Shown here piece after piece: positions 13,201 to 23,374 of a stretch of 64,000 bases of DNA. The stretch is from positions 38,071,948 to 38,135,947 of the forward strand of contig OX638370.1 in assembly GCA_951812925.1 (NCBI GenBank), in the 5' to 3' direction. The notes under the pieces were generated by a model. It searched no databases. It was given only the letters and a program-made list of their open reading frames with translations, and was not told the origin of the DNA. Position 1 is the first letter of the stretch, and each line of letters starts with the position of its first letter. This DNA is from Calliopum simillimum (Eukaryota; Arthropoda; Insecta; Diptera; Lauxaniidae). A program made the translations under genes and the position numbers.

Positions 13201-16200
13201 TGTTTAGAAATTAACTAAATTTGTCTTTTTTCCATTTTCACAGAAATTATCGTTCTACACCAAGACCAAAGACTGAAATTATCGGTACAACCAATCGCCA
13301 TTTGGTTGGGAAATACACTTCTTTTCATGAGCGCAAAGAAGAGTAAGTACTCAAATATTAGATTTTATTTTGTAGTCATTTTGAAAAGGATTTTGAATTT
13401 AAGTGTTTGATTTGAACCAAAAAATATTAAGTTAGTCTATTTTTATTTGATATCATTATGGTCTACATACATATATGGGGCTTTCCACGAAAGACTGACA
13501 TTTGAAAAATAGATTTAATTTTTACAAATTTTTAATGATTCTTTATTAAAAATTATCGAATACCTATGTTTTAATTTTTCAATTTGTACAAAATTAACAA
13601 AGATATGATATTTTAAAGATTCATGGTCTGGGAAAATATTTTTTTTTTTGTAATGCATTTTTCGCAGAACCTATTCGTTATATGCAAAAAATTGATACAA
13701 TACAAAATATAACATGGATAGCTAATTAAATTTTTTAAAATTATGGAAGACATTTTACTGATCAAAATGCTTTGGGTATCAAAATACTTAAATCTGGCTC
13801 ATACGCATTCTTAAATTTAAGAATTTTTTAAATCCATTTTTCTTTTTGTTCATTGCAGTGACGAAGAGGAGGAAGAGGAAATCGAGCTTCGCAATAAATG
13901 CGCCAAATATATACAACCCATACTCGATGAATTAATCAACACCGAAGTAACTTATGTGGAGAGTCTATTTAATGGTATTAAAAATTATGGTAATATTTTC
14001 ACGCGTAAAGATCTACCGCTAGCGCTACAGGGTAAAAAATATGTTCTACTTGGTAATATCGAACAAATTGCGGAATTTCATCGTGATGAGTTCTTACCAA
14101 TGTTGCTGCATAATCGGCGTGATCTTAAACGGCTGTTTGATGCATTTCAAGATTTTGTTGAGGTATATTCTCCAAATGATCTTTCTTTGGAAATAAATTA
14201 TGATGTTAACTCGAAACTCTTTTCTCTATTTCAGCAAAATTGCTTCTACGGCTATGTTATCTTTACCATGAATAAACAAAAATCACTCAAACTTTGTGAT
14301 GATAATAAAACTTATTTTAAGGTTTGTCCTTTGATATGAAAACTTTTTACAAAATTTGTTAAAATTACAATTTATTTCTTTTAGCATCTGCAAGGTGAAT
14401 TGGATGATAAGCTGGGCATTAATAGCTTTCTAGTGCAACCCATACAGAGGATTGCAAAATATCCGCTGCTGTTGAAAGAATTCATATCGGTAAGTGCCAT
14501 GGGTTGGTTAGAATTCCAAGATACATATTGGGTGTACAACTTAAAAACCGGAATTTGAAGGTGGATGTCCGTATTAACAAATATCGTGAAAGCTCGAACT
14601 TTATATATATGTCATTTTGAAGGTACATTTGACAGCTGTCAAAATCAGTCAACAAAACAATTTTATCTTGTGTACATCATTATTATTTTTCACGATGAAT
14701 AACTTCGAAAATTGGAGAAAAAGACAGCATTTGCGGGAGGTTCTGTTGGGTCATTTTTTTTGCAAAGAAAACTGCTGCCAAAAGTCATTTTTGCATCGGA
14801 TCGTGACTGGGGATGAAAAATGGATCCATTACGACAACCCGAAACGCAAATATTCATATATGAAGCCCGGACAACCAGGACCTTCCCAGCCAAAGGCAAA
14901 TATCCATGGAGCCAAGGTAATGCTCTGTAATGCTCACAGGTGACCTCTATCGAACACAATTAATACGTTCGAAGCGTGCCATCATCGAAAAACGCCCGGA
15001 AAATGCGACCAGACACGAAGCAATAATTTTTCATCATGACAACGCTCGGCCACATATTGCTGCCCCAGTCAAAAATTACCTGGAAAACAACGGAAAACAA
15101 AGGATGGGAAATTTTGCCTCACCCGCTTTATAGCCCAGACCTTGCACCATCAGACTACCATTTGTTCCGATCGATGCAGAATGCCCTATTAGGAATACGC
15201 TTCACTTAAGTTCAAGATATCGAAAATTGGCTCGATTCGTTTTTGGCCGCCAAGCCGGCGCAATTTTTTTGGGATGGAATTCATAAATTGCCTGAAAGAT
15301 GGGGAAATGTTGTAGCTTCCAATGGACAATACTTTGAACAAAATATATTGTAACATTTTTCCACAATAAAGCATCAAATTTCGCTTAAAAATTCCGGTTT
15401 TTAAGTTGTACACCCAATACTATTTCAATTGCAACAGTTGGAGCAATTTTAAGATTTAATAAGGGCTTTTGCATGTTGAATCAGATTGAAATAACTTTGG
15501 GTGAATTTTTTATTAAGGGAAGACTTTGCACGGTGTGCCTTAACCCGTTCTAAATCGGACGTCGTAGGACATCAATTTTTTTCCAGATTTTGTTTACTTA
15601 TCGTTCAAATGATGTATAAAAAAATTTTCACTTGTGATTCCTCGACTAATTTTTGAGATAATCGCTTTCCAATTGGGGCATTTTCCCATACAATAAGAAA
15701 AAAAAAATTTTTTTTACTACATTAAACAAAAAATTAAAATAATCACAATCGATGTGTTTTGCAATGCTAACGCGAATCTAACCTCAGAATTGCTCTATTG
15801 TGTATAGTTTATGAGATATTGTAACCTAAAGACCAAAAAATTAGTTTTTTGCCATTTTTTGAAGCTATATAACTACGTAACATATCATTTATTCGTCAAG
15901 TGTGGTTTAGATACTTAAAAGCTCCACTCCTTTCCTTTAAAACCTAATTTAAATTATATTTATATCTTCATGCTTCTAAGAGATATCGTAGACCGAAATA
16001 TTGTCAAAACGGGTTTTGTGCACTTTTGTGTCTTTTTAGGTTAGGATATCTTTGAGGAAAAAAAAGATATCAACATAATTTAAATTAGGTTTTAAAGGCA
16101 AAGACTAGGACTTTAAAGTTGTTTACCAGATTTAACGAAATTAAAATTTCTTTCACATTTTAAACATGTTCAACGAAACGACCAATTCAAAATTCAGCCG

Positions 16201-19200
16201 TATGCCATACACGTAACAACAACACTCGGGGTGCCAAACGGCTGAATTTAGAAGTAGTCGGTTCGCTGAACATGTTTAAAATGTGAAAGAAATTTTAATT
16301 TTGTTAAATCTGCTATGCAATTTTAAAGTCCTGATCTTTGCCTTTAAAACCTAATTTAAATTATGTTGATATCTTTTTTTTCCTCAGAGATATCCTAACC
16401 TAAAAAGACACAAAAGTGCAAAAAACCCGTTTTGACAATATTTCGGTCTACGATATCTCTTAGAAGCATGAAGATATAAATATAATTTAAATTAGGTTTT
16501 AAAGGAAAAGATTGGGGCTTTCAAGTATCTAAACCACATTTGACGAATAAGTGATATGTTACATAGTTATATATCGATACCTTAGAGCGCTATAGTCCTA
16601 TCTCCATTTTTCCAATTGTTGGGAAATGCAAAAAGAAGATTTCAAACAGTGGTTATGTAGGATTGGCTGCTATTTTGATATAACGATACATGCAATGTTT
16701 TTACCTATAGTATATTTTAACATAATTTAATATTTTTAACCACTTTTATTAATTTCTAACGAAATGCCAGCCAATTTATAGTATGTCATTACTTTTGCCC
16801 TTATATAGAATTCCACTACTATTAAAAAAAACGCCGTGTTCAGTACATTTTTTTAAATTTTTCCACTAAAATGTCTTAAAAAGTCATGAAACGCGTAGAA
16901 AACACGAAAAAAAAAAATGTCGCAAAAAGTCATGAAACGCGAAGAAAACGCGAAAAAACAAAGATTTTTTTTTTAAAATGTGACTTATTTGAATATTCAG
17001 TGGAGAAAGGACAGTAGCGCTCTTGAAAAAATTACAGTTTGGAGATAGGATTTTTCTTAATTATCGAATATTTAGGTATTTTAGTGGTATTTTGACATCA
17101 CACAGTTTTTCACACGGTAAAGAAGCCCACAATGATGCCTTAACTGCAAAAATCTCAAAATCGCAAAAAGTGGAGATAGGACTATAGCGCTCTAAGGTAT
17201 CGATATGTAGCTTAAAAAAATGGCAAAAAACGACTTTTTTTGGTCATTAGGTTCTGAGGTTGGATTCGCGTTTAGCATTGCAAAACACATCGATTGGGAT
17301 TATTTTAATTTTTGTTTAATGTAGTTAAAAAAATTTTTTTTTCTTTTTGTATGGGAAAATGCCCCAATTGGAAAAGCGATTATCTCAAAATTTAGTCGAG
17401 GAGTCACGAGTAAAAATTTTTTTATACATCATTTGAACGATAAGTAAACAAAATCTGGAAAAAAATTGATGTGCTACGACGTCCGATTTAGAACGGGTTA
17501 AGGCACACCGTGTTTGGCTTCTGGCATTACAAGCTTTCATAACTAAGATCGAATAAACTCGATGGTGTAAGCATGTAAAATTTGCTGATTTTTGCGCTAT
17601 TAAAAAAACAGTTTTTTTTTTTAAACATAAATACAGTGACCAAATTTACTTCTAGAGCTTGCGCGAAAGTTTCCCAGCATTTCTGTGAAAAGCAAAAAGT
17701 CAAATAAAAAAAAGGATAAAATTAAGATATTCCAGAAAATTCTTTCTTGTGCGATTTCATGATGATGTTGGAACAACAAGTTAAATCCAAAATGTAGTTT
17801 TAGAGTTTTACAGTAGGATGAAATTTCGGAACTACGTTTCTTGCATATTTTTTAACCAAAAAACCAATATGTGGTTGATTTCAAGTTCGAGAACAATTTT
17901 TTTCATACTTTTCTTTCAAGACTAAAAATTTTGATATATCGCATGACTTAGTCCGAGCATTTTTGAGATCGAAATAAAATAAAATCTGTATCAGGCCGAG
18001 AGTTTTGCACATTTGAGATTTGCCATTATACCTAAAATCAATGTCCTAAAACAGATACCAACTTTCCAAAACCTTTTGAAACATAACTTAACCCATATTG
18101 GCTCAGATGGGTAGTTTTTTACTCCTAAACTAAAATGGGGACTTATATGAAACTGGAAACTCTTAAAACTATTTGTTGATACATATCTGATCCTTGAAAT
18201 ATTGGCTATATTTATAAATCACGATGAACTTGGGTTCGCCACGCCCAAACCGCCCCGTCACATTAACCGAAAGTCTACAAGAAGACCATTTTTGAAAAAT
18301 AAACTAAAAACATTTTAATATCATATTTAAAACTAGGGGGCTCTGCCCCTTGTTCGCTTCGTTTGCCAACTCCCGCGTAGTTCCTTTTTTTTTATTTAAA
18401 TCGGGATTGCCATATCTAAGATATCCGATGTCAAAATTGCTGGGGTAGTTTTCTACCCCTTGGGCGAATGTGTATGTACTTTTCGGATAATTTTGACGTT
18501 TTTTGAAAGCGACGCCATATTTTGTGAGCAATATATGTTCTGATTCTGAATCCTGATGGTTTTTGACATGCTAAGAACGATGACGTAACCAGTTTTGTTA
18601 TATAACGTCAATAAAGTATGTAGCTGTCTTTTGAGCATATAGCTTTGAAGTGCGCAACATGGCCATTTGGTCACCTGGTGATAGTTTATAGGAACATACA
18701 TAGAACATAAAACAGTTTTCAAAACAATGCATCAGTTTAGTGTAGTTTCATTTTCCTAATTCCAGGATTTTATCCATGAAAACAATGACTTTTCATGCCG
18801 AGAACGCAATATGGCCAATTGGTCACGTGGTCATGGATCACTGAAAGATAAATGGATTCCAATGAAACCAAATTGGATTCATAAACCATAAAATAGTGTT
18901 TAAAGCAATATATCAATTTAGTGCAGTTTCTTTTTCTTAATTCAAAGATTTTATCCTTGAAAATAAGGACTTTTCATACTAGGAACCCAATATGGCTATT
19001 TGGTCACCTGAACATGAAATAGTGATGGAAACAATATATCAGTTTAGTGTAGTTTCATTTTCCTAATGGCAGAATTTTATCCTTGAAAATAAAGACTTTC
19101 AGCCATTCCATGCCTATCGTAACAAGATCTGCCACACACCTTCCGATTTCGCTGAAATTTGGTACATGGTCTCGTTTCATGTCTAATCTTTTAGAAATGA

Positions 19201-21980
19201 CAAAAAAAAATTTTGCGATTTGTGGTGCAAAGTGTGGAAAAATCGGTAAATTGTGACAAACTCTTCTCAAATAATTGTCAATAACTTGGACATTCCTTAA
19301 ACGATTTTCATGCTTGAACTAGGTTAAAAACGCAGTTTGATAAAAAGTACTAAATTTACTACTATTTTAGTACTAAATTACAAAAAACGTGCCCAGGTAC
19401 ATTTTTTTTACCATCCAAATTTTTTTTTTTTTGGAATGAGAAAAAAAATATTCTTTCATATGACAAAAAAAAAGGGAAAATTGGTATGTCTCGAGGCTTA
19501 AAAGTTATGATTTTTTGAAAATTTTTAAAAAAAGGTTGGACCACAAAATGGCCCATAACTGGAACGTTTCTTAACCTATTTTCATATTTGGACAATTTAG
19601 AAAGGTATTGAATCATGCTATGCGCACAAGGTAATGTTTTTTGTGTTTGGTAAAAAGTACTAAATTTACTACTATATTAGCACTAAGCGCCAAAAAACGC
19701 TATAGTACCTTTTTTCGACCTTTCAAAATATTTTTCTAGAATAGAAGACAAAACCAACTTTCACATGAATTTGAATTGAAGATGGTATCTTTAATGGTCC
19801 AAACATTAAAATAGGTTCAGAAATGTTCCAGTTATGGGCCATTTTGAGGTCGGACCTTTTTTTCAAATTTTCAAAAAAGTTATAACTTCTAGGCCTCGAG
19901 ACCTACCAATTTTCCCTCTTTTTCATATGAAAGACTTTTTTTTTTTTTTCTATCCAAAAAATGTATTTTGGAAGGTAAAAAAGGTGTACCTACCCGGTGT
20001 GCCAGACGGTTCAAATCTTCCCAAAAAAAAGCGAATCTTTTTTTTTTTTTGGAGTTTCTCCCTCAAACGGATGAGTAACGGATCCGTAACGGGTAAAAAA
20101 GCGGAGAAATGAACCGTCTGGCACACTGGGTAGGCACGTTTTTTGTAGTATAGTACTAAAATAGTAGTAAATTTAATACTCTTTATCAAATACGAAAAAT
20201 TTTATTTGAGTTTTTAGCCTAGCTTAATACCTTTCGAAAAGTGGTCTGAGCATGAAAATCGGTTGAGGAATGTCCAAGTTATTGTCAATTATTTGAGAAG
20301 AGTTTGTCACAATTTACCGATTTTTCCACACTTTGCACCACAAATCGCAAAACTTTTTTTTGTCATTTTTAAAAGATAAGACATGAAACGAGACCATTTA
20401 CCAAATTTCAGCGAAATCGGAAGGTGTGTGGCAGTTCTTGTTACGCTAGGCATGGAATGGCTGCTTTTCATACTAAGAACTCAATATGGCTAGTTGATCA
20501 CCTGGTAAATGGACCACTGGAACATCAATTGATTCCAATGAAGCCAAATGGGATCTATCGAACAGTTTTTTGTAGTTTCTTCTTCCTAAAACTAGAGTTT
20601 TATCTTTGATAATAAGGACTTTTTATACTAATGACCCAATATATTAATGTGCGCTAATTAAACTGAGTTATCATGTGAGAGGGTTCCATTGATCATAAAA
20701 CAACGCTAAAAACGACAAAGTAATGAAACTTCATAATTTTTTAAAATAAAATTGCAAAAACTTTATAAAAACCAATTTTGTTCCGAATTAAGTATACGTA
20801 TTGGCCCAAGGGGTAGAAAACTACCCCAGTCGTTACTCAATAACCGTTTGAGATATCCAAAAAATGCCAAAGGATCTTGCTTGATTAGGCCCAAAGTAGC
20901 CTGTGTTCTTAAATTCACAATAAAATGTCAACGGGATCGGGTAACGGGCCGATATGGGTTAAACATTTTTTATGTACCTACTATTTTTATTATAAATTTT
21001 AATTTCATGTTATGCAGCCAAATATTATGTTTTTGGTCAAAAAAAAAAAAAAATTCTAGCCGCATTAAAGTTTTCTCCAGAGATTTTTTTTTTTTTGGAA
21101 TATCTTCCGTCCGATGTGATTTAGTGAATATATATCGACTTTTTTGGTGACCTTGTAACCGCTTATTAAAAAGTTTCAAAAATGATTATTGGCCGCTACG
21201 AAACTATTTTATAAAAACTTAACTTGAGCCTATGCCTTAAAATATTTTTTTATTTATTTTTTGCTTATTCCTCACAGGCTCTCTTCAAAAATTGTGATTT
21301 TGATATGAAACCAATTATCGAATCCTGCTGTCGTTTGGATAAGAAAGTACGTACACTACTTACAACAACCAATGAATCGGAAGTAATCAATGATATTGTC
21401 GATTGTCATGAGGTATTAAAGCAAGGATTTTAAAGCATCTTTTAAAAATACTAATTCACCTATTTATTTTTTACAGTTCAATGTCTTCTATCAGGGCAAA
21501 TTCCGCAAAGTGAGCGAATTCACTATACTCGATCATACATTACGTCGCACATACCGCGGTAAGGTATTCATTTTCGACAAGTGTATTATTTACACTGAAA
21601 TAAAAGGAAAATCACTCATTTTCCATGGTCGCTATCCCTGTGAGCACATTGGTATTGTGGCTAAAACTAAACATTTTACACTCTTCTATGAACGGCGAAA
21701 GCAACAGGAAGCTGATTTTCATGCTGAACCAGCGCAGATCGAACTATGGTTAGAGTTGATACGTGAAATGATTAGCTCATATGCAACCGAAGAACGACGT
21801 AAACTGCAAGAGCTTTATTCACGTGAATCAGATCATAAACATCGTAAACCATCCAGCCTTTCGTTGTTCCGTGATTCAAATCGTTTTAGTTCAGACAGTG
21901 GCATAGGAAATATATGGGTAATGCCTAAGCCAGAAGTAGCCGAGGACTCACTCAGCAATCGTACAACGTGGTATCAGTAA
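364..21980 (+). CDS. Dbl-family Rho guanine-nucleotide exchange factor (DH-PH), seven coding exons
   Basis: Seven exons at 364-1289, 13244-13342, 13859-14162, 14235-14321, 14385-14489, 21278-21412 and 21477-21980 join in frame through GT-AG introns into about 719 residues. Residues 1-340 are low-complexity and Ser/Thr-rich, with an acidic run near 343-349. The DH domain spans about 362-552: the first conserved helix starts near [15 protein letters not shown], and the third conserved block, [19 protein letters not shown], is at 487-505 and is diagnostic. A PH domain follows at about 553-655, with its C-terminal-helix Trp at 643. The family loads GTP onto Rho GTPases at membranes or the cytoskeleton. 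The DH-PH part looks closest to the puratrophin-1/PLEKHG4-like group, but I cannot fix the orthologue from sequence alone. Introns 1 and 5 (about 12.0 and 6.8 kb) are full of transposons; the others are 516, 72, 63 and 64 nt. Confidence 0.9.
1290..2142. other. RhoGEF intron 1, AT-rich stretch
   Basis: Homopolymer-rich intronic sequence; I see no gene or repeat structure. Confidence 0.5.
2143..2301 (-). mobile_element. 5'-end fragment of the TTGGGTGTACAAC mariner family
   Basis: It is the reverse complement of the first ~160 bp of the elements at 14528 and 59346, including the terminal inverted repeat (one base differs near the tip) and the CAGCTGTC palindrome. A TA follows the tip at 2302-2303. 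The rest of the element is missing. Confidence 0.85.
2302..4160. other. intron 1 stretch with dispersed CCACGTGA motifs
   Basis: No gene recognised. The motif TGCCACGTGACA or close variants recurs near 2432 and 2622, with weaker forms near 2107, 2642, 3775 and 3912. A minus-strand open stretch at 3621-3307 is somewhat protein-like ([16 protein letters not shown]) but unrecognised. Confidence 0.4.
4630..4960 (+). pseudogene. pogo-like transposase remnant, internally deleted
   Basis: One frame reads [20 protein letters not shown], then a residue pattern typical of the pogo/Tigger DNA-binding domain (Ala-Tyr-Phe-Ala, Pro, Trp, then CYKKFMLGR). About 100 bp later another frame reads [19 protein letters not shown], matching the motif near the C-terminus of pogo/jerky-type transposases. 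The catalytic core between them is missing, so this is a dead deletion derivative. GGTGTGGGCACC-like motifs near 4490, 5020 and 5225 may be parts of its ends. Confidence 0.55.
5488..6436 (-). mobile_element. defective mariner element
   Basis: The ends are inverted: GGTTGGAATTAATTTTAAAG at 5489-5508 matches, with one mismatch, the reverse complement near 6436-6415. A broken mariner transposase lies between on the minus strand. Confidence 0.8.
5560..6266 (-). pseudogene. mariner transposase, frameshifted and deleted
   Basis: From 6266 the minus strand reads a mariner N-terminus with the recognition helix region [21 protein letters not shown] frameshift near 6000 moves it to a frame with [18 protein letters not shown], which holds the first catalytic Asp. 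A later segment corresponds to NARPHVA and [16 protein letters not shown], the regions of the second and third Asp. Two blocks are missing: one after the PGHAST motif, and one between HLFRSM and the final WENVV region. The motifs fit the mauritiana-like mariner group. It cannot make active transposase. Confidence 0.85.
6734..7433. repeat. 700-bp palindrome in RhoGEF intron 1
   Basis: The left arm from about 6734 to 7025 is repeated inverted at about 7142-7433 with few differences. The outer tip is GGAGCCGGCAATACTAAAAG. The ~115-bp centre contains a 16-A run. No coding content is recognisable. Confidence 0.9.
7434..9925. other. RhoGEF intron 1, AT-rich, no gene seen
   Basis: Long homopolymer tracts (near 7528, 8697 and 8815) and no supported coding region, RNA gene or clear repeat boundary. 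Confidence 0.5.
10168..10345. repeat. interspersed repeat related to 55427-55630
   Basis: The stretch from TCAGGCCTATCATTTAAACC to CTTCGGTTGTCATAACTAGT matches a block near 55427-55595 at most positions. Both copies include the phrase GATATTTCTTCGG and a poly(A) run. Confidence 0.7.
10541..10799. repeat. short palindrome, arms about 80 bp
   Basis: ATAATGTGAAACTTTTTATT at 10541 reappears inverted at the right edge. The arms end near 10621 and 10717. Confidence 0.85.
11080..12654 (+). mobile_element. 5'-truncated, decayed non-LTR retrotransposon (LINE)
   Basis: Fragments in several frames give a linker region ([14 protein letters not shown]), reverse transcriptase motifs ([20 protein letters not shown], then [10 protein letters not shown]), a catalytic box eroded to YADY, and the C-terminal [18 protein letters not shown] and GRPKTNWKR motifs. 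The 3' end is a CATA repeat, as in RTE-type elements, although the clade is uncertain. Stops and frameshifts are numerous. It lies in RhoGEF intron 1 in sense orientation. Confidence 0.88.
12655..13243. other. RhoGEF intron 1, 3' end
   Basis: AT-rich, with a pyrimidine tract before the exon 2 acceptor. I see nothing else in it. Confidence 0.6.
13244..13342 (+). CDS. RhoGEF coding exon 2
   Basis: A 99-nt exon after acceptor TTTTCACAG. It completes the split Arg codon, encodes [20 protein letters not shown] and onward, and ends at a GA|GTAAGT donor with two bases of a split Asp codon. It joins exons 1 and 3 without a frameshift. Confidence 0.85.
13343..13858. other. RhoGEF intron 2
   Basis: A 516-nt AT-rich intron with a GTAAGT donor and CATTGCAG acceptor. 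No embedded feature seen. Confidence 0.8.
13859..14162 (+). CDS. RhoGEF coding exon 3 (acidic run, start of DH domain)
   Basis: The acceptor is CATTGCAG and the donor GAG|GTATAT. It opens with an Asp/Glu run and then carries the first and second conserved DH helices, including [11 protein letters not shown] and [10 protein letters not shown]. Confidence 0.9.
14163..14234 (+). other. 72-nt intron 3 with no in-frame stop
   Basis: It has a GTATAT donor and a TTTCTCTATTTCAG acceptor. The length is a multiple of three and the frame stays open through it, so retention would insert 24 residues into the DH domain. I treat it as an intron because the flanking residues (FVE, then QNCFYGY) join as in other DH domains. 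Confidence 0.75.
14235..14321 (+). CDS. RhoGEF coding exon 4 (DH domain)
   Basis: An 87-nt exon (29 codons) beginning [18 protein letters not shown], a typical mid-DH segment. It ends AAG|GTTTGT. Confidence 0.9.
14385..14489 (+). CDS. RhoGEF coding exon 5 (DH conserved region 3)
   Basis: A 105-nt exon (35 codons) carrying [19 protein letters not shown], the most conserved DH helix, which contacts the GTPase switch regions. It ends TCG|GTAAGT. The next intron is 6.8 kb and full of repeats. Confidence 0.93.
14528..15417 (+). mobile_element. non-autonomous mariner, complete ends, TA target site
   Basis: Terminal inverted repeats TTGGGTGTACAACTTAAAAA at both ends, flanked by TA at 14526-14527 and 15418-15419. 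It is 890 bp against roughly 1.3 kb for a full mariner. It sits in RhoGEF intron 5, 38 bp after the exon 5 donor. Confidence 0.95.
14695..15352 (+). pseudogene. mariner transposase with two internal deletions
   Basis: It starts [20 protein letters not shown]. After ~25 codons it jumps to [20 protein letters not shown], so most of the DNA-binding domain is gone. A second gap follows VMLC before [19 protein letters not shown] and [13 protein letters not shown], holding the second and third catalytic Asp, remain, as does the [11 protein letters not shown] tail in another frame. The product would be inactive. The copy at 59346 shares both junctions. Confidence 0.88.
15529..17512. repeat. 2-kb palindrome in RhoGEF intron 5 (palindrome family member 1)
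   Basis: The tip CACGGTGTGCCTTAACCCGT at 15529 is repeated inverted, ending at 17512. Matching continues inward through both arms to a centre near 16170-16280 whose edges also pair. The right arm is split by a separate insertion (16574-17203). There is no coding content; the arms carry many GATATC-type motifs. Confidence 0.92.
16574..17203. mobile_element. 630-bp non-autonomous DNA transposon nested in the palindrome
   Basis: Perfect inverted ends of about 33 bp beginning TCGATACCTTAGAGCGCTAT, flanked by TA. The other palindrome arm lacks it, giving the empty site inside the window. It contains two ~45-bp direct repeats with the core AAGTCATGAAACGCG and no transposase. Confidence 0.9.
17513..18330. 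other. RhoGEF intron 5, AT-rich, no feature seen
   Basis: No open frame, repeat boundary or RNA motif recognised. Confidence 0.5.
19100..20463. repeat. 1.36-kb palindrome, arms about 600 bp
   Basis: CAGCCATTCCATGCC at 19100 is inverted at 20463. Matching continues through the TTTGCACCACAAATCGC, TTATTGTCAATTATTTGAGA and poly(A)/poly(T)-rich segments to a centre near 19750. The right arm holds a nested MITE. Confidence 0.88.
19993..20130. mobile_element. 138-bp MITE nested in a palindrome arm
   Basis: Inverted ends of 21 bp starting CCCGGTGTGCCAGACGGTTC, one mismatch, flanked by TA at 19991-19992 and 20131-20132. The opposite palindrome arm shows the site without the insertion. It is too short to code for anything. 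Confidence 0.85.
21278..21412 (+). CDS. RhoGEF coding exon 6 (end of DH domain)
   Basis: The acceptor is TTCCTCACAG and the donor GAG|GTATTA. Its 45 codons start [12 protein letters not shown] and form the last DH helix leading into the PH domain. Confidence 0.88.
21477..21980 (+). CDS. RhoGEF coding exon 7 (PH domain, C-terminus, stop)
   Basis: The acceptor is TTTTTTACAG. The PH domain runs from [15 protein letters not shown] through the Trp of [11 protein letters not shown]. The tail contains [10 protein letters not shown] and ends TTWYQ followed by TAA. Confidence 0.9.
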   Translation, partial: FNVFYQGKFRKVSEFTILDHTLRRTYRGKVFIFDKCIIYTEIKGKSLIFHGRYPCEHIGIVAKTKHFTLFYERRKQQEADFHAEPAQIELWLELIREMISSYATEERRKLQELYSRESDHKHRKPSSLSLFRDSNRFSSDSGIGNIWVMPKPEVAEDSLSNRTTWYQ

Positions 21981-22457
21981 AATTATAAAATTAAACAAAA
22001 GTGTCATAAATATTCACACACATACGTAAAGAAACGTAAAGAGAAATTCAAGTCAAAAGATGACAAAAGTGAACATTAATCAAAATAATGAACATATAGG
22101 GGCAGTTTTAAACTATGAACAAAGCTCAAAGAATGTTAAATGCTCAAGTTTATAAACATTTCGAGGAACGCATATAAAGTGCCCACGTAAAGTTCAAAGT
22201 ATGTACATTTACACTTCCTGTACTTTGAGATTAAAGTGAAGAGCTATCATATGTAGCTTTTTATGTATCATGGGGCTATGCTGAATTTTGCAGACTCTTT
22301 ACAAAGAATGTGTGTATAGAGCATATATGTCTCTGTACAAAAATGTGTGCTTTAAGCAATGGGACTCGTCGTTCTTATTCCTATTGAAAAGTTGACTGTC
22401 AAAAATTTGTATTATCTGAAAATGTCAATATTGACAATATACCAATAAGGAAGTTAA

Positions 22458-22463
22458 AATAAA
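22458..22463 (+). terminator. proximal poly(A) signal AATAAA
   Basis: A canonical hexamer 478 nt after the RhoGEF stop. Confidence 0.45.
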
Positions 22464-22705
22464 GATAGAAAAATTATATATAAGATTAAGTTTAAAAATA
22501 ACAAAAAATAATTTACATTATATATACGTACTTATTTACTTATATGTTTTTTGTTATTTAATGTAAAAATTTGTTTGTATTATTCATGTAAATAGTAAAA
22601 TTCAAGCATTTAAGTATATTAGAGAAATATGAAATGTATTTTTTTGTTTTTAAATTATTTGTGGTGTTGATACTAAAAGCCAAATATAGTAATTAGATTA
22701 AAGAA

Positions 22706-22711
22706 AATAAA
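22706..22711 (+). terminator. distal poly(A) signal AATAAA
   Basis: A canonical hexamer 726 nt after the RhoGEF stop, followed by T- and G/T-containing sequence. It is the more likely end of the longest transcript. Confidence 0.5.
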
Positions 22712-22924
22712 GTTAATTAACACTGCTTTATATGTATTTGAACTTTTTTTGGAGCCTTAAGCCGTGTCTAATTCATTTAAAAGGTATGTATATGAAAATA
22801 CAAAACAATGTGAATGAATATGATAAAAATCAAAGGATAGCTCTCTTAAGAGTGTTCAGCAACTCGTAGTAAAATTGTATAGCAAATATTTCTTTAGTAC
22901 ATACTGACTCAATATTCCCCTGTT

Positions 22925-23285
22925 TTAGGTGTCATTTTTGTACCTTTTTAAGAAAAGGCCAAAAATATCCAACATGTGGGAGTTGTACAGGGTTAAAATA
23001 TTCTACAAAAATATTTCACGCAATATCCTGCATTAGTTTGCTGAACACATGATACACCTCAGATGTAAGGATGATATAGTTAAATTCATCAATTTAACAC
23101 AAGAATGCGGTATTTTTGTTTTTTTCATGTACAGTGGATAAAAAAACTTAAAAAATCGATTAAAAAAATGTGAAGTGCTGGAGAAAAACCACGAGACACG
23201 GATATTTTTTTTTTTAACGTCTACTTTAAGAAGTTTTTGGCTTTTTTCATGTATTTTTTTTTTGTGTCGAACAGTGTAATGAGTC
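22925..23285 (+). repeat. interspersed repeat, copy A
   Basis: The block containing GCTGAACACATGATACACCT through GTGTCGAACAGTGTAATGAG occurs again inverted at about 41337-41700 and direct at about 42045-42320, continuing at 43065-43090. Confidence 0.88.
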
Positions 23286-23374
23286 GAACTACCCCATCTA
23301 CTCATCATCTCCAAAATCATTTCGTCTGAAATTAGCTTGCAATAATAGGCAACGGGAGCTGAACGTCATTGTTT

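Larger units (their letters stand above)
18335..20940. repeat. composite repeat block with direct repeats and outer inverted motifs
   Basis: Degenerate direct repeats containing AATATGGCTATTTGGTCACC recur near 18650, 18810, 18990 and 20485. An outer inverted pair, CTGGGGTAGTTTTCTACCCC at 18438 and its complement near 20810-20829, brackets the block. It seems to be an older repeat array split by the palindrome at 19100-20463. Confidence 0.65.
21981..22730 (+). other. RhoGEF 3' UTR
   Basis: AT-rich sequence from the stop codon to just past the second poly(A) signal, with no competing coding feature. Confidence 0.6.
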
